Assembly: GCA_030248225.1 (NCBI GenBank)
Contig: JASANE010021104.1
Coordinates: forward strand, 1 to 64,000
Length of the DNA stretch: 64,000 nucleotides
Source of the DNA: Trileptium ribeirensis
Lineage: Eukaryota; Nematoda; Enoplea; Enoplida; Thoracostomopsidae
Direction: 5' to 3'
The notes below the pieces were generated by a model, which was not told where the DNA came from, searched no databases, and saw nothing but the letters and a program-made list of their open reading frames with translations. Of the stretch, positions 8,345 through 21,655 are shown piece by piece. Every line of letters begins with the position of its first letter. Position 1 is the first letter of the stretch. The translations under genes were made by a program, and so were the position numbers.

Positions 8345-11300
8345 CTGCTATATTTTACGAATGCTTTGAAGTATATTGTTCGACTACCTACGGAAACTGA
8401 CAAGCCATTGATTGTGTGCTACTAGTGAACTCCGTCGTCTTCTCCAAACGGTTGGTACTTGTTTAACTATGTGCCTTTTGTGAAGTATCATTAATAGACG
8501 ATATTTTACGAATGCTTTGCAGTATATATTTCGGCTACCTACGGAAACTGGCAAGCCATTGATTGTGTGCTACTAGTGAACTCCGTCGTCTTCTCCAAAC
8601 GGTTGGTACTGGTTTAACTATGTGCCTTTTGTGAAGTATCATTAATACGCGATATTTTACGAATGCTTTGCAGTATATATTTCGGCTACCTACGGAAACT
8701 GGCAAGCCATTGATTGTGTGCTACTAGTGAACTCCGTCGTCTTCTCCAAACGGTTGGTACTTGTTTAACTCTGCGCTCTTTGTGACGTATCATTAATGCG
8801 CGCTATTTTAAGTAATACTTTTCAGTATATATTTCGACTACCTACGGAAACTGGCAAGCCATTAAACGAAGATTGTGTGCTCCTAGCGAACCCCGTCGTC
8901 TTCTCCAAACGGCTGGTACTGGTTTAACTCTGTGCCTTTTGTGAAGTATCATTAATACGCACTATTGTACGAATGCTTTTCTGTATATATTTGGACTACC
9001 TACGGAAACTGGCAAGCCATTAAATGAAGATTGTGTGCTACTAGCAAACCCCGTCAGCCTTTCCAAATGGTTGGTACTGGTTTAACTCTGTGCCTTTTGT
9101 GAAGTATCATTAATACTCGCTATTTTACGAATGCTTTTCAGTATATATTTGGACTACCTACGGAAACTGGCAAGCTATTAAATGAAGATTGTGTGCTCCT
9201 AGCGAACCCCGTCGGCTTCTCTAAACGACTGGTACTGGTTTAACTATGTGCCTTTTGTGAAGTATCATTAATACGCGATATTTTACGAATGCTTTGCAGT
9301 ATATATTTCGGCTACCTACGGAAACTGGCAAGCCATTGATTGTGTGCTACTAGTGAACTCCGTCGTCTTCTCCAAACGGTTGGTACTGGTTTAACTATGT
9401 GCCTTTTGTGAAGTATCATTAATACGCGATATTTTACGAATGCTTTGCAGTATATATTTCGGCTACCTACGGAAACTGGCAAGCCATTGATTGTGTGCTA
9501 CTAGTGAACTCCGTCGTTTTTCTCCAAACGGTTGGTACTTGTTTAACTCTGCGCTCTTTGTGACGTATCATTAATGCGCGCTATTTTAAGTAATACTTTT
9601 CAGTATATATTTCGACTACCTACGGAAACTGGCAAGCCATTAAACGAAGATTGTGTGCTCCTAGCGAACCCCGTCGTCTTTCTCCAAACGGCTGGTACTG
9701 GTTTAACTCTGTGCCTTTTGTGAAGTATCATTAATACGCACTATTGTACGAATGCTTTTCTGTATATATTTGGACTACCTACGGAAACTGGCAAGCCATT
9801 AAATGAAGATTGTGTGCTACTAGCAAACCCCGTGAGCCTTTCCAAATGGTTGGTACTGGTTTAACTCTGTGCCTTTTGTGAAGTATCATTAATACTCGCT
9901 ATTTTACGAATGCTTTTCAGTATATATTTGTACTACCTACGGAAACTGGCAAGCTATTAAATGAAGATTGTGTGCTCCTAGCGAACCCCGTCGGCTTCTC
10001 TAAACGACTGGTACTGGTTTAACTATGTGCCTTTTGTGAAGTATCATTAATACGCGATATTTTACGAATGCTTTGCAGTATATATTTCGGCTACCTACGG
10101 AAACTGGCAAGCCATTGATTGTGTGCTACTAGTGAACTCCGTCGTCTTCTCCAAACGGTTGGTACTGGTTTAACTATGTGCCTTTTGTGAAGTATCATTA
10201 ATACGCGATATTTTACGAATGCTTTGCAGTATATATTTCGGCTACCTACGGAAACTGGCAAGCCATTGATTGTGTGCTACTAGTAAACTCCGTTGTCTTC
10301 TCCAAACGGTTGGTACTGGTTTAACTATGTGCCTTTTGTGAAGTATCATTAATACGCGATATTTTACGAAAGCTTTGCAGTATATATTTCGGCTACCTAC
10401 GGAAACTGGCAAGCCATTGATTGTGTGCTACTAGTGAACTCCGTCGTCTTCTCCAAACGGTTGGTACTTGTTTAACTCTGCGCTCTTTGTGACGTATCAT
10501 TAATGCGCGCTATTTTAAGTAATACTTTTCAGTATATATTTCGACTACCTACGGAAACTGGCAAGCCATTAAACGAAGATTGTGTGCTCCTAGCGAACCC
10601 CGTCGTCTTCTCCAAACGGCTGGTACTGGTTTAACTCTGTGCCTTTTGTGAAGTATCATTAATACGCACTATTGTACGAATGCTTTTCTGTATATATTTG
10701 GACTACCTACGGAAACTGGCAAGCCATTAAATGAAGATTGTGTGCTACTAGCAAACCCCGTCAGCCTTTCCAAATAGTTGGTACTGGTTTAACTCTGTGC
10801 CTTTTGTGAAGTATCATTAATACGCGATATTTTACGAATGCTTTGCAGTATATATTTCGGCTACCTACGGAAACTGGCAAGCCATTGATTGTGTGCTACT
10901 AGTGAACTCCGTCGTCTTCTCCAAACGGTTGGTACTGGTTTAACTATGTGCCTTTTGTGAAGTATCATTAATACGCGATATTTTACGAATGCTTTGCAGT
11001 ATATATTTCGGCTACCTACGGAAACTGGCAAGCCATTGATTGTGTGCTACTAGTGAACTCCGTCGTCTTCTCCAAACGGTTGGTACTGGTTTAACTATGT
11101 GCCTTTTGTGAAGTATCATTAATACGCGATATTTTACGAATGCTTTGCAGTATATATTTCGGCTACCTACGGAAACTGGCAAGCCATTAAATGAAGATTG
11201 TGTGCTACTAGCAAACCCCGTCAGCCTTTCCAAATGGTTGGTACTGGTTTAGCTCTGTGCCTTTTGTGAAGTATCATTAATACGCGCTATTTTACGAATG

Positions 11301-14300
11301 CTTTTCAGTATATATTTGGACTACCTACGGAAACTGGCAAGCTATTAAATGAAGATTGTGTGCTCCTAGCGAACCCCGTCGGCTTCTCTAAACGACTGGT
11401 ACTGGTTTAACTATGTGCCTTTTGTGAAGTATCATTAATACGCGATATTTTACGAATGCTTTGCAGTATATATTTCGGCTAACTACGGAAACTGGCAAGC
11501 CATTGATTGTGTGCTACTAGTGAACTCCGTCGTCTTCTCTAAACGGTTGGTACTGGTTTAACTATGCGCCTTTTGTGAAGTATCATTAATACGCGATATT
11601 TTACGAATGCTTTGCAGTATATATTTCGGCTACCTACGGAAACTGGCAAGCCATTGATTGTGTGCTACTAGTGAACTCCGTCGTCTTCTCCAAACGGTTG
11701 GTACTGGTTTAACTATGTGCCTTTTGTGAAGTATCATTAATACGCGATATTTTACGAATGCTTTGGAGTATATATTTCGGCTACCTACGGAAACTGGCAA
11801 GCCATTGATTGTGTGCTACTAGTGAACTCCGTCGTCTTCTCCAAACGGTTGGTACTGGTTTAACTCTGCGCTTTTTGTGACGTATCATTAATGCGCGCTA
11901 TTTTAAGTAATACTTTTCAGTATATATTTCGACTACCTACAGAAACTGGCAAGCCATTAAACGAAGATTGTGTGCTCCTAGCGAACCCCGTCGTCTTCTC
12001 CAAACGGCTGGTACTGGTTTAACTCTGTGCCTTTTGTGAAGTATCATTAATACGCACTATTGTACGAATGCTTTTCTGTCTATATTTGGACTACCTACGG
12101 AAACTGGCAAGCCATTAAATGAAGATTGTGTGCTACTAGCAAACCCCGTCAGCCTTTCCAAATAGTTGGTACTGGTTTAACTCTGTGCCTTTTGTGAAGT
12201 ATCATTAATACGCGATATTTTACAAATGCATTGCAGTATATATTTCGGCTACCTACGGAAACTGGCAAGCCATTGATTGTGTGCTACTAGTGAACTCCGT
12301 CGTCTTCTCCAAACAGTTCGTACTATAGTTTTCAACTATAGTGCCTTTTGTTTGAAGTGTATCATTAATACGCGATATTTTACGAATGCTTTGCAGTATA
12401 TATTTGGCTACCTACGGAAACTGGCAAGCCATTGATTGTGTGCTATTAGTGAACTCCGTCGTCTTATCCAAACGGTTGGTACTGGTTTAACTATGTGCCT
12501 TTTGTGAAGTATCATTAATACGCGATATTTTACGAATGCTTTGCAGTATATATTTCGGCTACCAACGGAAACTCGCAAGACATTGATTGTGTGCTCTGAG
12601 TGAACTCGTTGTCTCTCCAAACGGTTGGTACTGGTTTAACTATGTGCCTTTTGTGAAGTATCATTAATACGCGATATTTTACGAATGCTTTGCAGTATAT
12701 ATTTCGGCTACCTACGGAAACTGGCAAGCCATTGATTGTGTGCTACTAGTGAACTCCGTCGTCTTCTCCAAACGGTTGGTACTGGTTTAACTATGTGCCT
12801 TTTGTGAAGTATCATTAATACGCGATATTTTACGAATGCTTTGCAGTATATATTTCGGCTACCTACGGAAACTGGCAAGCCATTGATTGTGTGCTACTAG
12901 TGAACTCCGTCGTCTTCTCCAAACGGTTGGTACTTGTTTAACTCTGCGCTCTTTGTGACGTATCATTAATGCGCGCTATTTTAAGTAATACTTTTCAGTA
13001 TATATTTCGACTACCTACGGAAACTGGCAAGCCATTAAACGAAGATTGTGTGCTCCTAGCGAACCCCGTCGTCTTCTCCAAACGGCTGGTACTGGTTTAA
13101 CTCTGTGCCTTTTGTGAAGTATCATTAATACGCACTATTGTACGAATGCTTTTCTGTATATATTTGGACTACCTACGGAAACTGGCAAGCCATTAAATGA
13201 AGATTGTGTGCTACTAGCAAACCCCGTCGGCCTTTCCAAATGGTTGGTACTGGTTTAACTCTGTGCCTTTTGTGAAGTATCATTAATACGCGCTATTTTA
13301 CGAATGCTTTTCAGTATATATTTGGACTACCTACGGAAACTGGCAAGCTATTAAATGAAGATTGTGTGCTCCTAGCGAACCCCGTCGGCTTCTCTAAACG
13401 ACTGGTACTGGTTTAACTATGTGCCTTTTGTGAAGTATCATTAATACGCGATATTTTACGAATGCTTTGCAGTATATATTTCGGCTAACTACGGAAACTG
13501 GCAAGCCATTGATTGTGTGCTACTAGTGAACTCCGTCGTCTTCTCTAAACGGTTGGTACTGGTTTAACTATGCGCCTTTTGTGAAGTATCATTAATACGC
13601 GATATTTTACGAATGCTTTGCAGTATATATATTTCGGCTACCTACGGAAACTGGCAAGCCATTGATTGTGTGCTACTAGTGAACTCCGTCGTCTTCTCCA
13701 AACGGTTGGTACTGGTTCAACTCTGCGCTTTTTGTGACGTATCATTAATGCGCGCTATTTTAAGTAATACTTTTCAGTATATATTTCGACTACCTACGGA
13801 AACTGGCAAGCCATTAAACGAAGATTGTGTGCTCCTAGCGAACCCCGTCGTCTTCTCCAAACGGCTGGTACTGGTTTAACTCTGTGCCTTTTGTGAAGTA
13901 TCATTAATACGCACTATTGTACGAATGCTTTTCTGTATATATTTGGACTACCTACGGAAACTGGCAAGCCATTAAATGAAGATTGTGTGCTACTAGCAAA
14001 CCCCGTCAGCCTTTCCAAATGGTTGGTACTGGTTTAACTCTGTGCCTTTTGTGAAGCATCATTAATACGCGCTATTTTACGAATGCTTTTCAGTATATAT
14101 TTGGACTACCTACGGAAACTGGCAAGCCATTAAATGAAGATTGTGTGCTACTAGCAAACCCCGTCGGCCTTTCTAAATGGTTGGTACTGGTTTAACTCTG
14201 TGCCTTTTGTGAAGCATCATTAATACGCGATATTTTACGAATGCTTTGCAGTATATATTTCGGCTACCTACGGAAACTGGCAAGCCATTGATTGTGTGCT

Positions 14301-15140
14301 ACTAGTGAACTCCGTCGTCTTCTCCAAACGGTTGGTACTTGTTTAACTCTGCGCTCTTTGTGACGTATCATTAATGCGCGCTATTTTAAGTAATACTTTT
14401 CAGTATATATTTCGACTACCTACGGAAACTGGCAAGCCATTAAACGAAGATTGTGTGCTCCTAGCGAACCCCGTCGTCTTCTCCAAACGGCTGGTACTGG
14501 TTTAACTCTGTGCCTTTTGTGAAGTATCATTAATACGCACTATTGTACGAATGCTTTGCAGTATATATTTCGGCTACCTACGGAAACTGGCAAGCCATTG
14601 ATTGTGTGCTACTAGTGAACTCCGTCGTCTTCTCCAAACGGTTAGTACTGGTTTAACTATGTGCCTTTTGTGAAGTATCATTAATACGCGATATTTTACG
14701 AATGCTTTGCAGTATATATTTCGGCTACCTACGGAAACTGGCAAGCCATTGATTGTGTGCTACTAGTGAACTCCGTCGTCTTCTCCAAACGGTTGGTACT
14801 TGTTTAACTCTGCGCTCTTTGTGACGTATCATTAATGCGCGCTATTTTAAGTAATACTTTTCAGTATATATTTCGACTACCTACGGAAACTGGCAAGCCA
14901 TTGATTGTGTGCTACTAGTGAACTCCGTCGTCTTCTCCAAACGGTTAGTACTGGTTTAACTATGTGCCTTTTGTGAAGTATCATTAATACGCGATATTTT
15001 ACGAATGCTTTGCAGTATATATTTCGGCTACCTACGGAAACTGGCAAGCTATTAAATGAAGATTGTGTGCTCCTAGTGAATCCCGTCGTCCTCTCCAAAC
15101 GATTGTATTCGCTTAGCTGTGGTGTCCTTTCTATGAAATA
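8345..15140 (+). repeat. Satellite array, 151-159 bp monomers with higher-order organisation
   Basis: About 44 head-to-tail monomers share GGCAAGC, CTACGGAAACTGG and GTATCATTAAT. Four monomer types are visible. A (about 151 bp) has GATATTTTACGAATGCTTTG. B has TATTTTAAGTAATACTTTTC and ATTAAACGAAG. C has TATTGTACGAATGCTTTTCTG and AAATGAAG. D has TATTTTACGAATGCTTTTCAG and CGGCTTCTCTAAACG. B, C and D are about 159 bp. They occur mainly in the order A-A-B-C-D, with a higher-order period of about 775-779 bp (for example A at 8508, 9283 and 10062). Extra A copies and missing D copies occur from about 10360, and hybrid monomers near 11130, 14540 and 14845. The last monomer (15000-15140) is diverged, as at the edge of an array. 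Open frames inside are repeat artefacts. Confidence 0.95.
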
Positions 15141-15704
15141 ACGCTCGCTCGTCTTTTTTTCAACGGTCACCATTTCTATAAATTATTTAGAGATTGTACA
15201 TAAAAGGTGTAATGCATGAAGTATTGTGTATTTCGCATATCATCGAAGAATCTTTTTATTCACATCGGTGAATTGAATCTTAGATCGCTAGCTATTAAGC
15301 CATTTCTGTGGAGCAACTCATTTCCATCGTGAACGTTGAAAAGATACGGGACACGTGTAAGACACCTGGGTGAACTTACATCCCTCACAGTTATCCGTCG
15401 GAACAAATAAATTAAAAAACGCAGTGGCTCGCAATTTCTATTAGCTACATTGCGATTTATTTAATTAAAAATAATAGTGGCTATGACAACAGACGTAGCC
15501 GATATTTTATGGCTTGGAGAGATATTTTGGGACAACATAGCTGCCTATTGTTCATTGGCAGTATACACTGGCAGATTCAAAAATTTTTGACGGTGCGGGT
15601 TCGAAAGTCACCCCATCCTTCATCAACATAATGTTATAAAACTTTTTATATTTTTTTCAAATTTTTGATGTCTAACTTAGGTCTCGTGACAACTAAAGCC
15701 CCCA

Positions 15705-15778
15705 AGCTCTCTCCAGGGATCCGATCCAGGGTTGTACTTTTAGCTCTCTCCAGGGATCCGATCCAGGGTTGTACTTTT
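15705..15778 (+). repeat. Perfect 37-bp tandem duplication
   Basis: Two adjacent copies start AGCTCTCTCCAGGGATCC and end GTTGTACTTTT. Identity implies a recent duplication. Confidence 0.9.
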
Positions 15779-16289
15779 AATAAACGCAATCATTGACAAA
15801 AATTAATGACTGCATGGAATTTTGTTATTTCTTTGGTGTGCGAGCGTATAGTGCGGTACGAGTGCTAGTTCTTCGCTTTTTATGAAAATATTTGCGATTC
15901 AAAATACCCGAAATACTTGCGTAATAGAGGCGCAAAAGTTTTCAAGTTAGTCTTTTACTTTTACAAATCATGTAAAATTTCGCTTACAAAAGGTTGACAG
16001 ATCTCCCATCAGCACGCCTACGTCTATACGACAATGACGCAACTATATATAATAGTGCCCAAATAACGTTTTGATGATACACTTATCTACGAATAAAGAA
16101 AATAAATTCGCTACATGTCCATATGAACTTGTATTGCTCCACCTAAAGGTATATATTGGATAGAACGTGCCAAGATCAGATATGTATAGTAGAATGTTAC
16201 GTAACAGCTAATATTTTTACTCGTAAACCTATTAGTCAACGGCAGCCTAAATCCACTATAAAAGTTAAAATTTCTTTGTTGGAAAGAAA

Positions 16290-16480
16290 GGTGAGAATTT
16301 CGGCCCCCGGTTCAGCCCGTCCCGCGGCCTGGCAGATTAACACCCCGTTGTACACGGGCCGGTCCGTCCGAAATGTTGCTGATTCGGGTCGAGCCCAATG
16401 GCCGTATGCAAAATGTTGCAGTTGCAGGCCCGACTGCGCACGGCTCGGGTCGATTTCGATTTCATCTGGCCGGAACCAAG
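16290..16480. other. GC-rich patch of unknown origin
   Basis: This stretch is far richer in G and C than its flanks, with CGGGCC, CGGGTC and CGGCC words. Frames are open on both strands for about 90-115 codons, as expected from the composition. It could be an insertion from another source; no homology was recognised. Confidence 0.35.
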
Positions 16481-16740
16481 AAATTCGGCCAGTCTTCACA
16501 TCTAGTTAGAAGTAAAAATGTTTGCGGTGTGGTATCCAAAGAATTAAATCACCGCGCAAAACCGCTATTCTATTACAATAGAATATTGATATAACAAACA
16601 GGTCATTTAATCCATTAACACCCACCGGAGTCAAATGGAACAAGCGCACGTTATAAGGCGTTGTGCTAGCTGAGTTTCGTATTGTGACATATGTACACAT
16701 CGTGTGTTGTTATGCAGTCATTTTGCGAGAACGAGGGACA

Positions 16741-16816
16741 GTTCCTAGATAGCTCAGTGGACGACACACGCTGCTTCCAATTGTGCGAGCCTGGTTCGAT
16801 TCCAGGTGCACGCCTT
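16741..16816 (+). repeat. tRNA-like sequence (degenerate tRNA or SINE head)
   Basis: It has a box A-like TAGCTCAGTGG and a box B GGTTCGATTCC inside a perfect T-arm (CCTGG...CCAGG). The acceptor ends do not pair and the anticodon stem is poor, so it is not a functional tRNA; a tRNA-derived SINE remnant is likely. Confidence 0.45.
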
Positions 16817-17514
16817 CGTTTGCTAAACATTGAACTTTACGCGAAATCATTTGATCGTTAAATAGTTAATACGAAATTTTTGGACTGTGTCACAGTGACA
16901 CACTCTTGTGACCTCATACTTGACACTTTATTAATATTATGTCTATTCGAAATGTTTATCACTCGGAAACAATAAAAGCATATTATAAAAATTGTCTGCT
17001 AACAGAAACCAGAGGAAATTAGTTATTTCTCCTTGGCATAAATTTTTAACAAGGCATAAAGCAAAAAAATATAGACAAATAAACGAATGTACAGGATCAA
17101 TATTGAGCAGCATTTTAAATGAAGCGTTTTAAAACATTTAGTACAATAAAAATTAATAAGTGCAATCGTAAAGAAGAAGACAACTGTTGCAGTTAAGAAA
17201 CAAAAAGATATATTATATTTTTATATTGTATAATATTTTAAAATATGCCTACAGGATTTCGAAAAATTTACAAATGCGCTTTATTTATCACCAGGATACT
17301 AAAGAGTGCTATGATTGATAAAATCGTTTTTTGAATGCCTAGAATTTGAGAAAATTTGATATTGTAACATGAAAATACCAAAAGATAAACGTTTTAAGCT
17401 TTTTATCGGATTATGGAAGATTTAGTGGTTACCTGATTGCCTGTTGCAATCCTAAACCTGCCAACTATTTTATAATCTGGTATATATAATTAATTTTATA
17501 ATATAACTCGGCGA

Positions 17515-18665
17515 GGATAAACAGATCGAATGTGGCTACGGCGTGCTTTTGTAACAATATCGAAATTTCAAATTAAGCTTGCTGAGAAGCCTTCAAACTC
17601 TCACTTATTATAATGCACTATTATGAGCTAAGCTTCGGACGAATGCTTATCTTCATCTGGTAGGATAAACAGATCGAATGTGGCTACGGCGTGCTTTTGT
17701 AACAATATCGAAATTTCAAATTGAGCTTGCTGAGAAGCCTTCAAACTCCCACTTGCTATAATGCACTATTATGAGCTAAGCTTCGGACGAACGCTTATCT
17801 TCATCTGGTAGGATAAACAGATCGAATGTGGCTACGGTGTGCTTTTGTAACAATATCAAAACTTAAAATTAAGCTTGCTGAAATGCCTTCAAACTCCCAC
17901 TTGCTATAATGCACTATTATGAGCTAAGCTTCGGACGAACGCTTATCTTCATCTGGTAGGATAAACAGATCGAATGTGGCTACGGCGTGCTTTTGTAACA
18001 ATATCGAAATTTCAAATTAAGCTTGCTGAGAAGCCTTCAAACTCCCACTTACTATAATGCAATATTATGAGCTAAGCTTCGGACGAACGCTTATCTTCAT
18101 CTGGTAGGATAAACAGATCGAATGTGGCTACGGCGTGCTTTTGTAACAATATCGAAATTTCAAATTAAGCTTGCCGAGAAGCCTTCAAACTTCCACTTAC
18201 TATAATGCAATATTATGAGCTAAGCTTCGGACGAACGCTTATCTTCATCTGGTAGGATAAACAGATCGAATGTGGCTACGGCGTGCTTTTGTAACAATAT
18301 CGAAATTTCAAATTAAGCTTGCTGAGAAGCCTTCAAACTCCCACTTACTATAATGCAATATTATGAGCTAAGCTTCGGACGAACGCTTATCTTCATCTGG
18401 TAGGATAAACAGATCGAATGTGGCTACGGCGTGCTTTTGTAACAATATCGAAATTTCAAATTAAGCTTGCTGAGAAGCCTTCAAACTCCCACTTACTATA
18501 ATGCAATATTATGAGCTAAAAGCTTCGGACGAACGCTTATCTTCATCTGGTAGGATAAACAGATCGAATGTGGCTACGGCGTCTTTTGTAACAATATCGA
18601 AATTTCAAATTAAGCTTGCTGAGAAGCCTTCAAACTCCCACTTGCTATAATGCACTATTATGAGC
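17515..18665 (+). repeat. Tandem array of 148-bp units
   Basis: Eight copies begin GGATAAACAGATCGAATGTG at 17515, 17663, 17811, 17959, 18107, 18255, 18403 and 18553; the last step is 150 because of a short insertion in AAAAGCTT. Units are nearly identical. The final unit stops at ATGAGC near 18663. Confidence 0.95.
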
Positions 18666-19345
18666 AACGTTACGAACACTTTCAGCACAAAACAATAGCG
18701 TCCTTTAATTCTTGCTCCAATGACCAAAAAAGACGGTAGATTTCGAAATTTATGAAATACAACTTTCAGTTAAGTCACATATTTTTTTCAGGCGACGTTT
18801 TCCGTATTGTAGACTTTTTAGCTCTAGCCCTACCCCATGCATGCCCATGTGGGCGAGCCGCCTACCACCCTTCGGACTAGCGCTCGTCTTCTCCTGGCAG
18901 GTACCGTAAGTTAAAGTCAACCGAAAGTCTCACGCACCCCAATAGGCAAAAGTCAACGAGAAAATATGCAATAATCATGAAAAACTAAGAGTCCCAAAAC
19001 ATTTCGAAAATTTATCTCTCCCTGACTACCTCGACCACGGGGGAGACATGAGCCTAAGACTCGCCCCAAAGCACATGCTATCCCTCCGTGGGCATCTGAG
19101 CTCGTACATGTACATGCTAACGGTTTTTCAGATTGTATCATGCAAATCCAATTACTTTCAAACGCGTTAAGCAACCCCAAGATCATGAGCCATGATTCTA
19201 ACTCTCTATGTGTAAATATGTAAACTGAAGAATATATACCAAATATTTAGCATTTTAAGTACCAAGAAGGTACCAAAATTAGTAACAATGTAAACACACG
19301 ACGGAGGCTGTTTGGAGCAGTGAAACCAACATGTTTAGCAGGTTA
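18666..19345. other. Spacer with a diverged partial copy of the 148-bp unit
   Basis: CTTCGGACTAGCGCTCGTC at about 18871-18902 resembles the end of the 148-bp unit (CTTCGGACGAACGCTTATC) and continues with CTCCTGGCAGG versus ATCTGGTAGG. The rest, including a GC-richer stretch at 19015-19110, is unrecognised. Confidence 0.45.
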
Positions 19346-20402
19346 AATTTTCCTAATATCAAATTGTTTACATGCTACAAGCAAAACAATTATCTTAATT
19401 AAAATTTAGAAAATTTCATTTTTTCGGGGTATTTTTAAATTTCCCTAATCTCAAATTCTTTACGTCCTAAAAGCAAAAAGGTCACAATTAAAATTTAGAA
19501 AATTTCACTTTTTCGTGGTATTTTTAAATTTCCCTAATATCAAATTCTTTACGTCCTAAAAGCAAAAAGGTCACAATTAAAATTTAGAAAATTTCACTTT
19601 TTCGTGGTATTTTTAAATTTCCCTAATATCAAATTCTTTACGTCCTAAAAGCAAAAACGTCACAATTAAAATTTGAAAATTTCACTTTTTCCTGGTATTT
19701 TAAATTTCCCTAATATCAAATTCTTTACGTCCTAAAAGCAAAAAGGCCACAATTAAAATTTAGAAAATTTCACTTTTTCCTGGTATTTTAAATTTCCCTA
19801 ATATCAAATTTTTTACGTCCTAAAAGCAAAAACGTCACAATTAAAATTTAGAAAATTTCACTTTTTCGTGGTATTTTTAAATTTCCCTAATATCAAATTC
19901 TTTACGTCCTAAAAGCAAAAACGTCACAATTAAAATTTAGAAAATTTCACTTTTTCCTGGTATTTTAAATTTCCCTAATATCAAATTCTTTACGTCCTAA
20001 AAGCAAAAACGTAACAATTAAAATTTAGAAAATTTCACTTTTTCCTGGTATTTTAAATTTCCCTAATATCAAATTCTTTACGTCCTAAAAGCAAAAAGGT
20101 CACAATTAAAATTTAGAAAATTTCACTTTTTCGTGGTATTTTAAATTTCCCTAATATCAAATTCTTTACGTCCTAAAAGCAAAAAGGCCACAATTAAAAT
20201 TTACAAAATTTCACTTTTTCGGGGTATTTTTAAATTTCCCTAATATCAAATTCTTTACGTCCTAAAAGCAAAAAGGCCACAATTAAAATTTACAAAATTT
20301 CACTTTTTCGGGGTATTTTTAAATTTCCCTAATATCACATTGTTTACGTCCTAAAAGCAAAAAGGTCACAATTAAAATTTACAAAATTTCACTTTTTCGT
20401 TG
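19346..20402 (+). repeat. Tandem array of about 89-bp AT-rich units
   Basis: About 12 copies contain TTCCCTAATATCAAATTC, TTTACGTCCTAAAAGCAAAA and AAAATTTCACTTTTTC. Starts at 19441, 19530 and 19619 give period 89; some units are 87-88 through loss of T residues. Edge units are more diverged. Confidence 0.93.
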
Positions 20403-21655
20403 TATTTTTTACTTTTTACTTTTTATAGCAACGGCTGCTCTGACAAAAAACATTACATACTAAAGTTGTTGCTTTCACAATGAAAGGGTTGTGCAAGGTG
20501 ATCATTAATGTTGACCTATAATCTCTGCATCAAATTATAACGTAAAAACGTGGCTGGAGTATAAATGCCCAAAATAAGGACAGGAGTGATAATCGAAATT
20601 TTTGCAGCGAAAGTCATGGTCAGATTGTTTCGCATTGCACCACGGAGTACCATGCTTAGCACGTCTCTGAACTAGCGAATAATCGCGTACAAAAAAGTTC
20701 GCTTCCAATATAGAGTTATGCGTTGACACAAAGACAAACCAAAACCATTTTTTTCAGTCCCCTAGGGAATTCCGCTTGGCACTATCGCACGGTTTTAATA
20801 TTCGCTCAGTGGACCGAAATTTCTAGATTCTTTGAGACTCAAAACCCTATAAAACTCAAAACCTATCTCGATATATCGGAAGTAACCAATTTAAAAATTC
20901 ATTGTTAACGCTAAAGGTGTTAAAACGGAAAAAAACATGATTTAGAGATATTTTTTGAAAAAAAACCCGAAAAAATTTTAAGTGCCATCGCGGGTTAAAA
21001 GAAATAAAAATAAAAAGACGTTGGCTGGATTCTTCAATGAGACGTGGTACATTATAATCCAAACCGAAACCTTATGCACATTGAAAGAAATTTTACAATT
21101 TTCTTGATTATTAAATATATAAATAATTTTTTTTAATTTGGAAAATGTAATTTTTAATTTTTAAGTTCTGTTTTAAGTAGAAAAATATAAATGCTTGAAT
21201 AAATGATTTCGATATTGGGCAAAGGTACCCATAAGTGGTAGACATTTACTCCCCCTGAAAGTTCCGCACCCTTACCCTCCTGCGGGCGCAGCAGGAACGC
21301 GCAAAAGTGTAATAATAACAAAATTACAAATGTATGAGTAAAAATTTGGGAAAATTATGAGAAAAATGAAGAATGGGGAAAATATCAAATCACGCGACGT
21401 GCACCGAGCCACCGTTTGGATCTACCTCCTTGAGTTGACGGACCTTGGACGCGTGTAGCGTAGATATATTAGCGATGATTTATGGAGTCGCTTATATCTA
21501 ATGAACTGATTGGTGAATGTAACCAAAATTTCTCAGATTCAATTTGGCTAATTGTCCCTCCATAACGGGTAAGCATTTGTAAGCTGATGGGATTCCCAAG
21601 TTCCTGTTGAATTTGAAAGCAAATAATTTTTCAATCAAATATAAAAAGTTTGAAT
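20403..21655. other. AT-rich region, no gene recognised
   Basis: Only short open frames without recognisable domains. No tRNA or clear repeat. Confidence 0.45.

Larger units (their letters stand above)
15141..17514. other. Repeat-flanking region, no protein gene recognised
   Basis: AT-rich DNA with small local features only: a 37-bp tandem duplication (15705-15778), a GC-rich patch (about 16290-16480) and a tRNA-like segment (about 16741-16816). Between 16820 and 17510 nothing was recognised. Confidence 0.5.

Noticed and set aside
8345..15140. Open frames and regular spacing inside the satellite, superficially CRISPR-like or coding
   Set aside because: Monomers of 151-159 bp are repeated whole without unique spacers; frames recur with the repeat and carry no domain.
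16156..16509. 117-codon frame as a gene
   Set aside because: It lies largely over a GC-rich patch that is open on both strands and has no recognisable domain.
16741..16816. Functional tRNA gene
   Set aside because: Boxes A and B and the T-arm are good, but the acceptor stem does not pair and the anticodon arm is poor.
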